Assembly (NCBI RefSeq): GCF_900176475.1
Contig: NZ_FWXX01000015.1
Location: forward strand, 1-54,517
Reading direction: 5' to 3'
Length of the DNA: 54,517 nucleotides
Source: Tropicibacter naphthalenivorans
GTDB taxonomy: Bacteria; Pseudomonadota; Alphaproteobacteria; Rhodobacterales; Rhodobacteraceae
Positions within the stretch are counted from its first letter, which is position 1, and each line of letters opens with the position of its first letter. The notes below the pieces were generated by a model that saw only the letters and a list, made by a program, of their open reading frames with translations, was not told the DNA's origin and did no database searches. A program made the position numbers and the translations under genes. Of this stretch, positions 1-8,702 are shown piece by piece.

Positions 1-485
1 CCGTAGCGCCTCAGCGCCGCCGGTGAAGGGGGTTCTAAGGTTATCACCCAAAACCCGCAAGCGGTTTTTTCAAAGAAATCCAACTTTTCGCAAAAATTCG
101 TGCAACCCTCTGTAAAGCAATGGTTTTGTTTCCCCTGAACTTCACTGATCCCCCTCTAAACGCTTCTGGGCGCTCCCCAACGGCTACGAATCCCACCGTG
201 AATCAGTCTGAACCTGCCGCGCACAAGCCAAAGTCCAGCGCCTTGTCTGGCGCAAAGCCTCTTTCTCGGTAACGCGGCCCAAAAGCTGCGTGCACAGACC
301 GTTCTATAGACTTGCACGGCAATCACGACGGTGCGGGGCCCGACCTGTATCTTATTGCCGCCAAGATAGTGGACAGAAAGCCGGTCCAATGGCCCGGCAG
401 ACTGCGCATGAGGATGCGTATGCCTTGGGCTCCGTCCCCGAACGCGTGATCCAGGCGGTTCAGCACTTGGAACGGTTTATTAAGC
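1..485. other. leading stretch without a recognised gene
   Basis: No convincing coding region is seen here. Short open frames exist on both strands but show no family resemblance. An A/C-rich to T-rich inverted repeat near 50-72 (CCG-CAAG-CGG core followed by six T) could be a weak terminator for a gene to the left of the window. The region is less GC-rich than its surroundings between about 60 and 140. The promoter of the thioesterase/acyl-CoA synthetase pair should lie here, but no clear -35/-10 pair could be fixed. Confidence 0.5.
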
Positions 486-920
486 TTGGTGCTGCATGAT
501 GACATCTATAAAGGCGAAACCGGGACCCAGCGGACTTTGGGGTATGCAATCGAAATCGGCCACCCGGACGGCGGGACACGGTGCACGTTGGACATCCCCA
601 ACGTGCATACCAACTGCCATGACGTGCTGAATGGTGGGGGGGCGGGCACGCTGCTCGATAATGTCATTGGGGAGGTGGCTTTCTTGACCGTGAACCCAAA
701 TGGGCGCGCGCCATCTAGGACCATCCCGATGAGCCCGCCGTTTGTGGCTTTTGGGATGTGCCGCGACCGGCCTTGCCTGACTGGCACTATGCGAGGCGGC
801 AAACCGTTTCTGGTCTTGGCCGCCGAGCAGACGTCCCAGCATAGTCGCTTGATCTGCACCGCCGCAGGCGTGTTCAAACACCCTCTCACGGACAAACGGC
901 CCAAACGGAGCAACGCATGA
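486..920 (+). CDS. PaaI-like hotdog-fold thioesterase (possibly degenerate)
   Basis: A 144-residue protein resembling single-domain acyl-CoA thioesterases of the PaaI/hotdog family. Seen: a central helix-like segment with NCHDVLNGGGAGTLLDN, which lines up with the family pattern RHGVLHGGxxxxLxD, and a C-terminal CTAAGVFK strand like the usual ATATGVFK ending. Family length is about 140, so it is full length. The start is TTG or GTG (486/489), because no ATG lies upstream in frame; this is weak. The stop overlaps the ATG of the next gene by 4 bp (ATGA), which argues for a real, translationally coupled pair with the acyl-CoA synthetase. The His of the usual HGG motif is replaced (NGG), so activity is uncertain. 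The thioesterase call is inferred from motif similarity only. Confidence 0.6.
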   Translation: MVLHDDIYKGETGTQRTLGYAIEIGHPDGGTRCTLDIPNVHTNCHDVLNGGGAGTLLDNVIGEVAFLTVNPNGRAPSRTIPMSPPFVAFGMCRDRPCLTGTMRGGKPFLVLAAEQTSQHSRLICTAAGVFKHPLTDKRPKRSNA

Positions 921-2395
921 CCGGGCGGATCAGCGACCTTATTGCCCGCAACGTCGAAAAGCGGGCGGACGCGCCCGCGATCAAGGATTACGACGGGCAG
1001 GTCTATGATTGGCGCAGCTATGCCGGGCTGATCGATACCGCCGCTGCGCTGCTGCGTGCCAATGGGGCCGCCCCGGGCGAGCGTGTGATGATCGTGGGTG
1101 AAAACTGTCTTGCGGTGCCGGCGCTGATCTTTGCCGCAGCCCAAGTCGGCGCGTGGGCCGTTCCGGTCAATGCCCGTATGTCCAGCTCGGAGCTGGCCCA
1201 GGTCACCGCCCACGCCAAGCCCGCGCTCACCCTTTATACCAGCCACGTCTCCGAAGAGGCCAAGCGCCACGCTGGGGACGCCGGGCCCATCGACGCGGGT
1301 TTTGGCGCGCTCCAGATGCACCGAGACAAGCGCAATCCCGCGCCCGATCCAGAGATCGCCGTCCTTCTTTACACCAACCAATCGACCGACGGCCCAATGG
1401 GCGTGATGCTTTCCCACCAAAATCTGCTGTTCGCTGCCAAGGCGTCGGCGCAGCTGCGCGGCATGACCGAGCGCGACCATATCTACGGCGCTCTGCCGCT
1501 GACCCATGTGTTCGGCGTGGCCTCTATGATGATGGCTGCCGCACATGCAGGGGCGATGGTCGAACTGGTCACCCGCTTTGATCCCGCGCGCCTGTTTGAG
1601 GCGTTGCAAAAAGGCGCGACGGTCATGCCCGCCGTACCGCAAATGCACGCTTTGCTCATGGCCCATGCCAAAGAGCACGGGCATACCAAGCTGCGCCGGT
1701 CCAAGCTGCGCTACGTGTCGTCGGGCGCAGCCCCGCTGGACCCCGCCTGGAAAAAGCAGGCCGAGACCTTTTATGGGATCGCACTGCAAAACGGCTATGG
1801 CATGACCGAAAGCACCTCTGGGATCAGCGCCACGGGCAACCGCATGGGCGATCCCGACACCAGCGTGGGCCCGCCCCTGCCCGGGGTTGAGGTGGCTCTG
1901 GATTACGGTCTTGGCGCGGATGCCCAGGTGGGCGAGGTGCTGACCCGTGGACCGCACGTCATGGCCGGATATTTCCGCAACCCAGAAGCCACTGCCCAAG
2001 CGATAAAGGATGGCTGGCTGCGCACCGGCGATCTGGGCCACATAGACGACGAAGGGCGCCTGCACATCGTAGGCCGTGCCAAGGAACTGATCATCCGAGG
2101 CGGTTTCAACGTCTACCCCCCCGAGGTCGAGGCTGCGCTGAACAGCCACCCCGGCGTGGTGCAATCCGCCGTGATTGGCCGAGCCGCGAACGGCGACGAA
2201 GAGGTGCTGGCCTTTGTCCAACCGCGCCCGGGCGCGGGGGTGACGGTCACCGATCTGACCGACCATGTGGCGCGGCGGCTGACAGGGCATAAACGCCCAA
2301 CCAGCATTGTGCTGGCCGATACCCTACCCGCCACCGCGACCGGTCAGATCCTCAAGCATAAGCTGCTTGAGGTCTTTGGCGGGCGGCTCTGTTAA
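917..2395 (+). CDS. AMP-binding acyl-CoA synthetase homologue with altered catalytic lysines
   Basis: A 492-residue member of the ANL adenylating superfamily (acyl/aryl-CoA synthetase type), normally making acyl-CoA from acid, ATP and CoA in the cytoplasm. Motifs seen: the NGYGMTES core motif, the GDLG...GRLHIVGRAKELIIRGGFNVYPPEVE hinge region (about residues 368-405), and a full C-terminal domain. Oddities: the phosphate-binding loop at residues 153-162 reads TNQSTDGPMG instead of the usual TSGTTGxPKG (Lys replaced by Met161, two Gly lost), and the C-terminal catalytic Lys is Gln477 (GQILK instead of GKILK). It may be a pseudoenzyme or have an unusual mechanism. It is coupled to the upstream thioesterase by a 4-bp overlap and converges on the NDH-2 gene. 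Confidence 0.85.
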   Translation: MTGRISDLIARNVEKRADAPAIKDYDGQVYDWRSYAGLIDTAAALLRANGAAPGERVMIVGENCLAVPALIFAAAQVGAWAVPVNARMSSSELAQVTAHAKPALTLYTSHVSEEAKRHAGDAGPIDAGFGALQMHRDKRNPAPDPEIAVLLYTNQSTDGPMGVMLSHQNLLFAAKASAQLRGMTERDHIYGALPLTHVFGVASMMMAAAHAGAMVELVTRFDPARLFEALQKGATVMPAVPQMHALLMAHAKEHGHTKLRRSKLRYVSSGAAPLDPAWKKQAETFYGIALQNGYGMTESTSGISATGNRMGDPDTSVGPPLPGVEVALDYGLGADAQVGEVLTRGPHVMAGYFRNPEATAQAIKDGWLRTGDLGHIDDEGRLHIVGRAKELIIRGGFNVYPPEVEAALNSHPGVVQSAVIGRAANGDEEVLAFVQPRPGAGVTVTDLTDHVARRLTGHKRPTSIVLADTLPATATGQILKHKLLEVFGGRLC

Positions 2396-2422
2396 CGCAC
2401 GCCAATTCTGTTCACGCCGCCC

Positions 2423-4075
2423 TTAGCTGGCCTTGGGCAGCGAGGATTCCACCTCGGTCACCTTCTTGGCGTGCCAATCGACGTGGTAAACGCGGCTCAG
2501 GTGATCCTCCAGGTAAGACCCCAGCGCGTCAAAGGTGCTGGACAGCTTGGTGAATTCTTCGCGGCCAAGTACCAGAACGACGCCATCCGTGACGGCTTTG
2601 ACCGTGCCGTAACGAGTCGACTCGCCCATGATCATGCGCTCGCCAAAGTGACCGCCGGGGCCGACTTCGTGGGTGATGTCCTTGCCTTGGCCCTCGTCAT
2701 AGTAGCTGACCTCGAACTGCCCGCTGACCACGGTGTAGAACCCGTCCGAACGGTTGCCGCGCTCGAACACCGGATCACCGGCGGCATAGTGGACATAGCG
2801 CGCGGCCTGCGCGTTGGGCACTTGCAGCGCCACAACCGACCGCGGGCGCAACCCGTCGAGCATCCAGTTCATAAAGACCCGCAGCTTGGTGTCGAACCCC
2901 GGCATAAAGCTAAGGTAATAGGCCCGCCACAGCAGCCACGCCACATACCCCGACAGCTTGACGCCAAAGACTTCGGCCACCCCGCGCCGCGCGCCGAGCG
3001 AAGCAAGCGCCCCCCGGCTCTTGTACTGGAACGGCTTCAGCGCCTTGCCCTTGACAGTGGCGGCAATGTTGCTGGCCAGCTGCGCCGCTTCGCGCACGGC
3101 AAATTGCGCGGTGGGCGGGGCGAAATCGTTGCGCTCGGTGGCGTTCTCTTTCATCGGGATCAGCGCGCAATCGCCCAGCGACCAGACGTTGTCATGCCCC
3201 TTGGCGCGCATGAAGCGGTCCACGGCGACGCGCCCTTGGGTCAGTTCCAGCCCCATATCCAGCACAACCGGCGACGGCGCGTTGCCGATGGTGGCGATGA
3301 TCGTCCGCGTCGGGATCGTCTCGCCGGTCGAGGTGACAAGGCGACGCCCCGTGACAGACGCCACCCCGGTGTTGAACATCAGCTCGACGCCGCGCTTTTT
3401 CAGCTGGCGCACAGCGTAGGCGGCGAGGCTCTCGGGCAGTTCATTGAGCGCACGCGGCGCGAATTCCACCGCGATCACCCGCACTTCGGACGGGTCGATG
3501 TTGGGGTAATACTTGAGCGAGCGGTCAATCAGTTCCTTGACCTCGCCGATGGTCTCGATCCCGCTAAAGCCCGCGCCCACCACGACAAAGGTCAGCGCCT
3601 CGCGCTTGACCTCGGGCAGTTGCGTGACATCGGCGTGTTCGAGCCGTTCGATGATATGGGCGCGCAGACGGCGGGCATCTTCGAGCGTTTTCATCTTGAG
3701 CGCGTGCTCTTCGAGCCCCGGCACGCGGGACAGATCAATCCGAGAGCCCATAGCGACGACAAGGTGATCGTATGCGATCTCGGTCGGGCGGCGCTGCACC
3801 CCTTGGAAAACCGTCACGACCTTGCGGGCGAAATCCACCGAGTGGATTGTCGCCTTGCGCAGACGCACCTTTTTCAGCAGTTCGCGCAGCGAGGTGACCG
3901 CGTGCATTTCGGTGATCGCGCCTGCGGCGACCTCGGGCAGCAGCGGCTGAAAGACAAAATAGTTCTCTTCGCTGATCAGCTGAATATCGGCGCTGTCGCC
4001 AAAGCGTTTGCGCAATTCGCGCGCCGCATAAAGGCCGCCAAAACCGCCGCCCAACACCAGTAGTTTCTGTTTCAT
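2423..4075 (-). CDS. type II NADH dehydrogenase-like flavoprotein with C-terminal cyclic nucleotide-binding domain
   Basis: A 550-residue pyridine nucleotide-disulfide oxidoreductase of the NDH-2 class, expected to pass electrons from NAD(P)H to quinone at the inner membrane face without pumping protons. Seen: N-terminal FAD Rossmann motif VLGGGFGGLYAA, second nucleotide-binding motif VVVGAGFSGIE near residue 170, and a conserved LGDCA FAD-contact motif near 300. A hydrophobic/aromatic patch (WLLWRAYYLSFMP) resembles the NDH-2 membrane anchor. Residues about 415-520 form a cNMP-binding domain whose phosphate cassette (FGERMIMGESTRYGT) keeps Glu and Arg, so ligand binding is plausible. The start at 4075 is chosen because an AAGGATGAGG Shine-Dalgarno stretch precedes it; a start 9 bp further up would overlap that site. 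Monocistronic. Confidence 0.88.
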   Translation of the reverse strand: MKQKLLVLGGGFGGLYAARELRKRFGDSADIQLISEENYFVFQPLLPEVAAGAITEMHAVTSLRELLKKVRLRKATIHSVDFARKVVTVFQGVQRRPTEIAYDHLVVAMGSRIDLSRVPGLEEHALKMKTLEDARRLRAHIIERLEHADVTQLPEVKREALTFVVVGAGFSGIETIGEVKELIDRSLKYYPNIDPSEVRVIAVEFAPRALNELPESLAAYAVRQLKKRGVELMFNTGVASVTGRRLVTSTGETIPTRTIIATIGNAPSPVVLDMGLELTQGRVAVDRFMRAKGHDNVWSLGDCALIPMKENATERNDFAPPTAQFAVREAAQLASNIAATVKGKALKPFQYKSRGALASLGARRGVAEVFGVKLSGYVAWLLWRAYYLSFMPGFDTKLRVFMNWMLDGLRPRSVVALQVPNAQAARYVHYAAGDPVFERGNRSDGFYTVVSGQFEVSYYDEGQGKDITHEVGPGGHFGERMIMGESTRYGTVKAVTDGVVLVLGREEFTKLSSTFDALGSYLEDHLSRVYHVDWHAKKVTEVESSLPKAS

Positions 4076-4291
4076 CGGCCTCATCCTTTGAATGTGTTAC
4101 GAAGCCTCCCCTTGAGCGGCGAACTAGCACAGCAATCCTGACCTGTCATCTGGATTCTGAAAATTTATCGTTTAAAACCAAATATTTAGCGGTATGCAAA
4201 TGTGTACATAGGTGGGCAATGCGATTTTTCCCCTGCCCGCAAGGCGCGTAAAAGCGAACAATCCCAACGGGCTAATTCACCCGCCAAACGC

Positions 4292-4320
4292 AAAAAGGCC
4301 CGCGCGTGCAGCACGGACCT
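4292..4320 (-). terminator. rho-independent terminator of the kdgD-side transcript
   Basis: Read on the minus strand, 4320-4296 forms a 10-bp stem (two G-U pairs) around a 5-nt loop, followed by five T at 4296-4292. It lies 26 bp past the kdgD stop on the same strand and so ends the udh-kdgD message. Confidence 0.8.
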
Positions 4321-4345
4321 AAGACAGGGCGAAAAACGCCGGAAA

Positions 4346-5251
4346 TCAGGAATAATCGGCGATCAGGGTGCGCATCATCTCGACTTCTTCCTCTGTCAGA
4401 GAGGTCAAAGGCGCGCGCACCGGCCCGGTTTCGAAGCCGCGCAAGGCGACGCCTGCCTTGATGGCCGAGACCGCGTAGCCGGTCTTGCGGTCGCGGATCT
4501 TGGCGAAGGGATAGTAAAACTCGCGCAGCATCGCTTCGCAGGTGGCATCGTCGCCCTTTTGAAAGGCCGCGTGGAATTTCAGCGCCGTTTCAGGCACGAA
4601 ATTGAACACCGCCGAGGAATAGGTATCCACGCCCGCGCCGCGATAGGCCTGCGCGAACAGCTCATGCGTGGGCATCCCACCGATATAGGCCAGCCGGTCG
4701 CCGTTGTTCACCGTGATGCGCTTGACCGTGTCGATGTCGCCGGTGCCATCCTTAAAGCCGACGAGGTTGGGGCACTCGTCCGCCAGCCGCGCCAACGTTT
4801 CCGCCGAGCAGACGGACTGCCCGCGATTATAGACGATCACACCCATGTTGGTGGATTTGCAAACGGCGCGGATATGCGCCTCGATCCCGTCTTGGGGCGC
4901 GCCGATCAGGTAGTGGGGCAGCAAGAGGATGCCGTCACCGTCCGCCGCTTCGATACCTTGGGCCAGCTCGCAGGCCAGCTTGGTGCCATAACCACAGCCC
5001 GCGATGATCGGGTCGTTGGGCTGGGCCTGCTTGGCGGTCTTGACCACGTCGATGATCTCGGACGGGGTCAGCGAGAACATCTCGCCCGTGCCGCCCGCCA
5101 CGATCAGGCCAGCGATGGGGTGCGGCTGGAGCCATTCGAGATGCGCCGCAAAGGCGTGTGCGTTGAAATTATCCTCGGCATCAAAGGGGGTTACCGGAAA
5201 GGACAGCAGGCCCGAGCGGATGATATCGCGCAAGGCGTTCGGTTCGATCAT
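4346..5251 (-). CDS. kdgD: 5-dehydro-4-deoxyglucarate dehydratase
   Basis: A 301-residue class I aldolase-like (DapA superfamily) enzyme that dehydrates and decarboxylates 5-dehydro-4-deoxy-D-glucarate to 2,5-dioxopentanoate (alpha-ketoglutarate semialdehyde) in the cytoplasm. Seen: the GGTGE substrate-carboxylate loop near residues 53-57, the catalytic Tyr141 in VIVYNRG and the Schiff-base Lys167 in LVGFKDGTGD. The length is normal for the family. It lies 33 bp downstream of udh on the same strand and faces garD across a shared promoter, so the three supply consecutive steps from galactarate. Distinction from plain dihydrodipicolinate synthase rests on the neighbours and on the KdgD-type N-terminus (LLSFPVTPFD). 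Confidence 0.93.
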   Translation of the reverse strand: MIEPNALRDIIRSGLLSFPVTPFDAEDNFNAHAFAAHLEWLQPHPIAGLIVAGGTGEMFSLTPSEIIDVVKTAKQAQPNDPIIAGCGYGTKLACELAQGIEAADGDGILLLPHYLIGAPQDGIEAHIRAVCKSTNMGVIVYNRGQSVCSAETLARLADECPNLVGFKDGTGDIDTVKRITVNNGDRLAYIGGMPTHELFAQAYRGAGVDTYSSAVFNFVPETALKFHAAFQKGDDATCEAMLREFYYPFAKIRDRKTGYAVSAIKAGVALRGFETGPVRAPLTSLTEEEVEMMRTLIADYS

Positions 5252-5284
5252 GAGAGAATTTCCCTAAATAGCGCCGCGCGGGCG

Positions 5285-6082
5285 TCAGTCTTCGGAATGA
5301 ATGCCGTCGGTGCAGAACAGCCCGCCCTGGTACAGCACATCGGCGGCATCGGGCGCGGGCTTGGGCGTGGTGGCGTCGATCTGCGCGCGGAACTGTTCCG
5401 AATTGTCCTGCGGGCGCCAGCCCAGCCAGTCGACCTTGGAGTTGTCCCAAAAGGACGCGCTGTTGGCTGACGCGCCGTAGATGATCGGGCAGCCCAGCTT
5501 CGGCACGTCGAAAATGCGCTCGATCATGCGGACAAAGTCGTCATACGACAGCCAGGTAGACAACATCCGGTGGTTCGCAGGCTCGGGAAAGCTGGAGCCG
5601 ATGCGCACGATCGCCGTCTCTTGGCCGAACTTGTCATGATAGGCGTTGGCGACCGCCTCGCCAAAGACCTTGGAGATGCCATAGAGGCCATCGGGGCGCG
5701 GATAAACTGTGTTATCAATGACTTGGGATTGCGGATAGAACCCGATGGCGTGGTTCGACGAGGCGAACAGGATCCGCGGCATCCCGTGTTTGCGCGCCGC
5801 CTCATAGAGGTTCATCACCCCTTGGATGTTGGCGTTGTTGATGACGGACCACGGCCCTTCGGTGCTTTTGCCGCCGAAATGCACGATGCCGTCGCACCCC
5901 TCGACCAGCGCCTCGACCGCCTGCGCGTCGCCCAGATCGCATTGCACGATCTCTTCGTTCGCGGCGGCCTCGCCCATGTCGGACATGTCAGACAGGCGCA
6001 AGGTATCGGCCAGATGCGCCAGCCGAGTGCGCATGACGGACCCAAGGCCCCCTGCCGCGCCGGTGATAAGCAGTCGTTTCAT
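5285..6082 (-). CDS. udh: uronate (hexuronic acid) dehydrogenase
   Basis: A 265-residue short-chain dehydrogenase/epimerase-fold enzyme. It oxidises galacturonate or glucuronate with NAD+ to the aldarolactone, the entry step of the oxidative hexuronate pathway. Seen: an N-terminal TGAAGGLG dinucleotide motif, SSN at 108-110 and Tyr134-x3-Lys138 (YGISK). Size and spacing match known uronate dehydrogenases. The start at 6082 is supported by a GGAGG site 7 bases upstream; an upstream in-frame start at 6151 would cross the operator region. First gene of the leftward udh-kdgD unit. The lactone isomerase/hydrolase and a transporter that the pathway needs are not in the window. Confidence 0.9.
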   Translation of the reverse strand: MKRLLITGAAGGLGSVMRTRLAHLADTLRLSDMSDMGEAAANEEIVQCDLGDAQAVEALVEGCDGIVHFGGKSTEGPWSVINNANIQGVMNLYEAARKHGMPRILFASSNHAIGFYPQSQVIDNTVYPRPDGLYGISKVFGEAVANAYHDKFGQETAIVRIGSSFPEPANHRMLSTWLSYDDFVRMIERIFDVPKLGCPIIYGASANSASFWDNSKVDWLGWRPQDNSEQFRAQIDATTPKPAPDAADVLYQGGLFCTDGIHSED

Positions 6083-6107
6083 GGTTTTCCTCCGCTGTGG
6101 CTTTAAC

Positions 6108-6157
6108 TTGTCAGACAGGTTGTCGGGCAAGGGGTAATAAACGTTTGACAAGTTGTC
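6108..6157. promoter_or_regulatory. repeated TTGTC/GACAA operator-like sites in the udh-garD divergent promoter
   Basis: The 115-bp divergent intergenic region holds two near-identical 11-bp palindromes, GACAGGTTGTC at 6114-6124 and GACAAGTTGTC at 6147-6157. Their centres are 33 bp apart, about three helical turns. AACTTGTCA at 6105-6113 is the exact reverse complement of 6146-6154. Half-sites also form TTGTCAGACAG (6108-6118), close to the TnGTnnnACnA pattern of FadR-type GntR regulators. The likely binder is the FadR-type protein encoded at 7716; that link is inference. Confidence 0.6.
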
Positions 6158-6197
6158 CAGTGAAATGTCACCTCAGCCGCGAAGCAAGGACAAAGCC

Positions 6198-7706
6198 ATG
6201 ACCGATACCCCTCTCGCCATCACCATGCACCCCGCCGATAACGTCGCGATCATTGCCAATGATGCTGGCCTGCCCGCCGGGAAAGAGGTCGCCGGGGTGA
6301 CGCTGCTGGACCGCATACCCCAAGGGCACAAGCTGGCCCTGCGCGACATCCCCGAGGGCGGCGAAGTGCGGCGCTACAACGTGGTGATCGGCTTTGCGGC
6401 GCAGGCGCTGCCCGCCGGGTCCTGGGTCTACGAGCATCGTCTGACCATGCCCCCCGCGCCGGACGTCGACGCCCTGCCAATGGCCACGCGCGTGAGTGAT
6501 CCCGGCCCCGCCATCGAAGGGCGCACGTTTATGGGCTATCGCAACGCCGATGGCAGCGTCGGCACGCGGAACCTGCTTGCGATCACCTCGACCGTGCATT
6601 GCGTGTCGGGGATCGTGGACCACGCCGTGCGCCGGATCCGCGAAGAGCTGCTGCCGAAATATCCCAATGTTGACGGGGTCTTGGCGTTGGATCACATCTA
6701 TGGTTGCGGCGTGGCGATTGACGCCCCCGACGCGGTGATCCCGATCCGTACCCTGCGCCACATCTCGATGAACCCGAACTTTGGCGGCGAGGTGATGACC
6801 GTCAGTTTAGGCTGCGAAAAGCTGCAACCGGATCGGCTCTTCCCCGAGTTTCAGACCGACCTTGTGCGCCTTCAGGACGAGACTGGGTACGCGGCGATGA
6901 TCCGCCAGATCATGACGCAGGCAAAGGCGCATCTGGAACGGCTCAACGCCCGCACCCGCACCCCCTGCCCGGTGTCCGATCTGGTGGTGGGGATGCAATG
7001 CGGCGGCTCGGACGCCTTTAGCGGGGTGACCGCGAACCCCGCGCTTGGCTATGCCGCCGATATGCTGGTGCGCGCCGGGGCGACGGTGATGTTTTCCGAA
7101 AACACCGAGGTGCGCGACGGCATCGACCAGCTGACCGCCCGCGCCGCGTGCCCTGGCGTCGCGCAAGAGATCATCGACCAGCTGACGTGGTACGATGCCT
7201 ATCTGGACCGCGGACAGGTGGACCGCGCCGCCAATACCACGCCGGGGAACAAGGCCGGGGGGCTGTCGAACATCGTGGAAAAGGCCATGGGCAGCATCGT
7301 CAAATCCGGCAGTGCGCCGATCATGGCGGTGATCCCTCCCGGCGAGCGGGCGCAGACGCGCGGCCTGAACTACGCTGCCACCCCCGCTTCGGATTTCATC
7401 TGCGGGACGTTGCAACTGGCGGCGGGCTGCACCTTGCACGTCTTTACCACCGGGCGCGGCACGCCCTATTCGTTGCAAGCCATGCCGACGCTCAAGGTCG
7501 CCACCCGAAGCCAGCTGGCGCGGCGCTGGCACGACCTGATCGACATCGACGCAGGGCCTGTGGCCACGGGCGAAGAGACGATCCAATCCATGGGCGAACG
7601 CCTCTTTGAGGAGTACATCGCCACCGCCTCGGGCCGGCCCACCTGGGCCGAACGGCACGGCATCCACAACAGTCTTGCGCTGTTCAACCCCGCCCCCGTG
7701 ACCTAA
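6198..7706 (+). CDS. garD: galactarate dehydratase
   Basis: A 502-residue UxaA/GarD family dehydratase converting galactarate to 5-dehydro-4-deoxyglucarate, the substrate of KdgD. Seen: an N-terminal SAF-like domain (about 10-90), then the long catalytic domain with [19 protein letters not shown]-like [16 protein letters not shown] and [13 protein letters not shown], all matching the E. coli GarD pattern more closely than altronate dehydratase. The conserved Cys and His residues fit the metal-binding site of the family. The start at 6198 gives a normal N-terminus; an earlier in-frame start at 6153 falls inside the operator region. It is followed after 9 bp by the regulator gene, so the two are probably one transcript. 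Confidence 0.92.
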   Translation: MTDTPLAITMHPADNVAIIANDAGLPAGKEVAGVTLLDRIPQGHKLALRDIPEGGEVRRYNVVIGFAAQALPAGSWVYEHRLTMPPAPDVDALPMATRVSDPGPAIEGRTFMGYRNADGSVGTRNLLAITSTVHCVSGIVDHAVRRIREELLPKYPNVDGVLALDHIYGCGVAIDAPDAVIPIRTLRHISMNPNFGGEVMTVSLGCEKLQPDRLFPEFQTDLVRLQDETGYAAMIRQIMTQAKAHLERLNARTRTPCPVSDLVVGMQCGGSDAFSGVTANPALGYAADMLVRAGATVMFSENTEVRDGIDQLTARAACPGVAQEIIDQLTWYDAYLDRGQVDRAANTTPGNKAGGLSNIVEKAMGSIVKSGSAPIMAVIPPGERAQTRGLNYAATPASDFICGTLQLAAGCTLHVFTTGRGTPYSLQAMPTLKVATRSQLARRWHDLIDIDAGPVATGEETIQSMGERLFEEYIATASGRPTWAERHGIHNSLALFNPAPVT

Positions 7707-7715
7707 GAGAGCCTC

Positions 7716-8402
7716 ATGAGCGAGACAAAACCAGCCACACGGGTCGCCACGGTCGAAAGCGCGCTGCGCACCCGGATCGAAGACGGCACCTATAAGCCCG
7801 CCGATCGCCTGCCCTCGGAATCGCAACTGACGGCGGAATTCGGCGTCTCGCGCAGCGTCGTCCGCGAAGCCATCGCCCATCTGCGCGCCGAAGGCTTGGT
7901 CGAGGCGCGTCAGGGGGCCGGGGTCTTTGTCTTGATGCGCGCCGCGCCCCCTCCCCTGCCCTTTCACGACGTGGACCCGACGCGGCTGTCCTCGGTGATC
8001 GAACTCTTGGAACTGCGCACCGCGGTCGAGGTCGAGGCCGCCGGTCTTGCCGCACAGCGCCGCAGCCCCGCCCAAGAGGAACGCCTGCTAGAAGCCCTCG
8101 CCGCGCTGACCCAAGGCCCGCTGGCCGAGGCGGATTTCGCCCTGCATCTGGCGATTGCCGAGGCCACGAACAACACCCGCTTCCCCGAGTTTCTGCGCAT
8201 GGTTGGCCCGTCGGTGATCCCCCGCCACGCCTTGGGCAGCGAGACCCCACCCGAGGGCTATCAACATCTGATCGACGCAGAGCACAGGCAGATCGTCGAT
8301 GCGATCCTTGGCGGCGACGCGCCCGCCGCCCGCACCGCCATGCGCCGCCACCTAGAGGGCAGCATCGCGCGCTATCGGGCGGTCTTGCGTGGGGCGGTTT
8401 AG
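7716..8402 (+). CDS. FadR-subfamily GntR transcriptional regulator
   Basis: A 228-residue regulator with an N-terminal winged helix (about residues 8-75; LPSESQLTAEFGVSRSVVREA is the recognition region) and a C-terminal FCD ligand-binding domain (about 95-220) with the usual metal-binding histidines (AEADFALHLAIAEATNN, EHRQIVDAI, RRHLEG). Such proteins usually repress sugar-acid catabolism until a sugar acid binds. Position directly behind garD and the repeated sites at 6108-6157 suggest that it controls the divergent udh-kdgD and garD units. The ligand (uronate, galactarate or a later product) cannot be told from the sequence. Confidence 0.9.
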   Translation: MSETKPATRVATVESALRTRIEDGTYKPADRLPSESQLTAEFGVSRSVVREAIAHLRAEGLVEARQGAGVFVLMRAAPPPLPFHDVDPTRLSSVIELLELRTAVEVEAAGLAAQRRSPAQEERLLEALAALTQGPLAEADFALHLAIAEATNNTRFPEFLRMVGPSVIPRHALGSETPPEGYQHLIDAEHRQIVDAILGGDAPAARTAMRRHLEGSIARYRAVLRGAV

Positions 8403-8521
8403 GGCCGTAGCCGCGAGGTCGCACAATCCCCCCGCCCCTGCCATGGAAAAGGCTTAATCTGACGTTAACCAAGGGTTAGGCGGGCGCAGAACGCGCCCCA
8501 CCGTCAAACGAGACCCCGCCC

Positions 8522-8692
8522 ATGACGCCCATCCAAGACACCGTCCTGACGCTTCCGTCGCTTGCCACCCTGCTCAGCGCCCTGCCCTTTATCGGCGGGG
8601 TGATCTACGTGCTTTGGGCCACGTCCAGCCCGCGCCGGTTTGAAAAATCGGGGTTGCTGGACCGGGACAGCCGTGTTGATGACAGCCACTAG
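8522..8692 (+). CDS. small single-pass membrane protein
   Basis: A 56-residue frame starting with ATG. It has one hydrophobic segment (about residues 13-33, LATLLSALPFIGGVIYVLW) followed by a charged, soluble tail rich in Arg and Asp. The next small gene starts 10 bp downstream, so both may be one transcript. The size and layout recall small oxidase subunits such as CcoQ, but there is no sequence motif to support that. Function unknown. Confidence 0.5.
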   Translation: MTPIQDTVLTLPSLATLLSALPFIGGVIYVLWATSSPRRFEKSGLLDRDSRVDDSH

Positions 8693-8702
8693 GACTGACG
8701 CC

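Noticed and set aside
506-2290. 594-codon open frame on the minus strand
   Set aside because: Antisense to the acyl-CoA synthetase; composition is His/Gly/Arg-rich without any family pattern, typical of shadow frames in GC-rich DNA.
2471-4063. 530-codon open frame on the plus strand
   Set aside because: Antisense shadow of the NDH-2-like gene, whose motifs are clear on the other strand.
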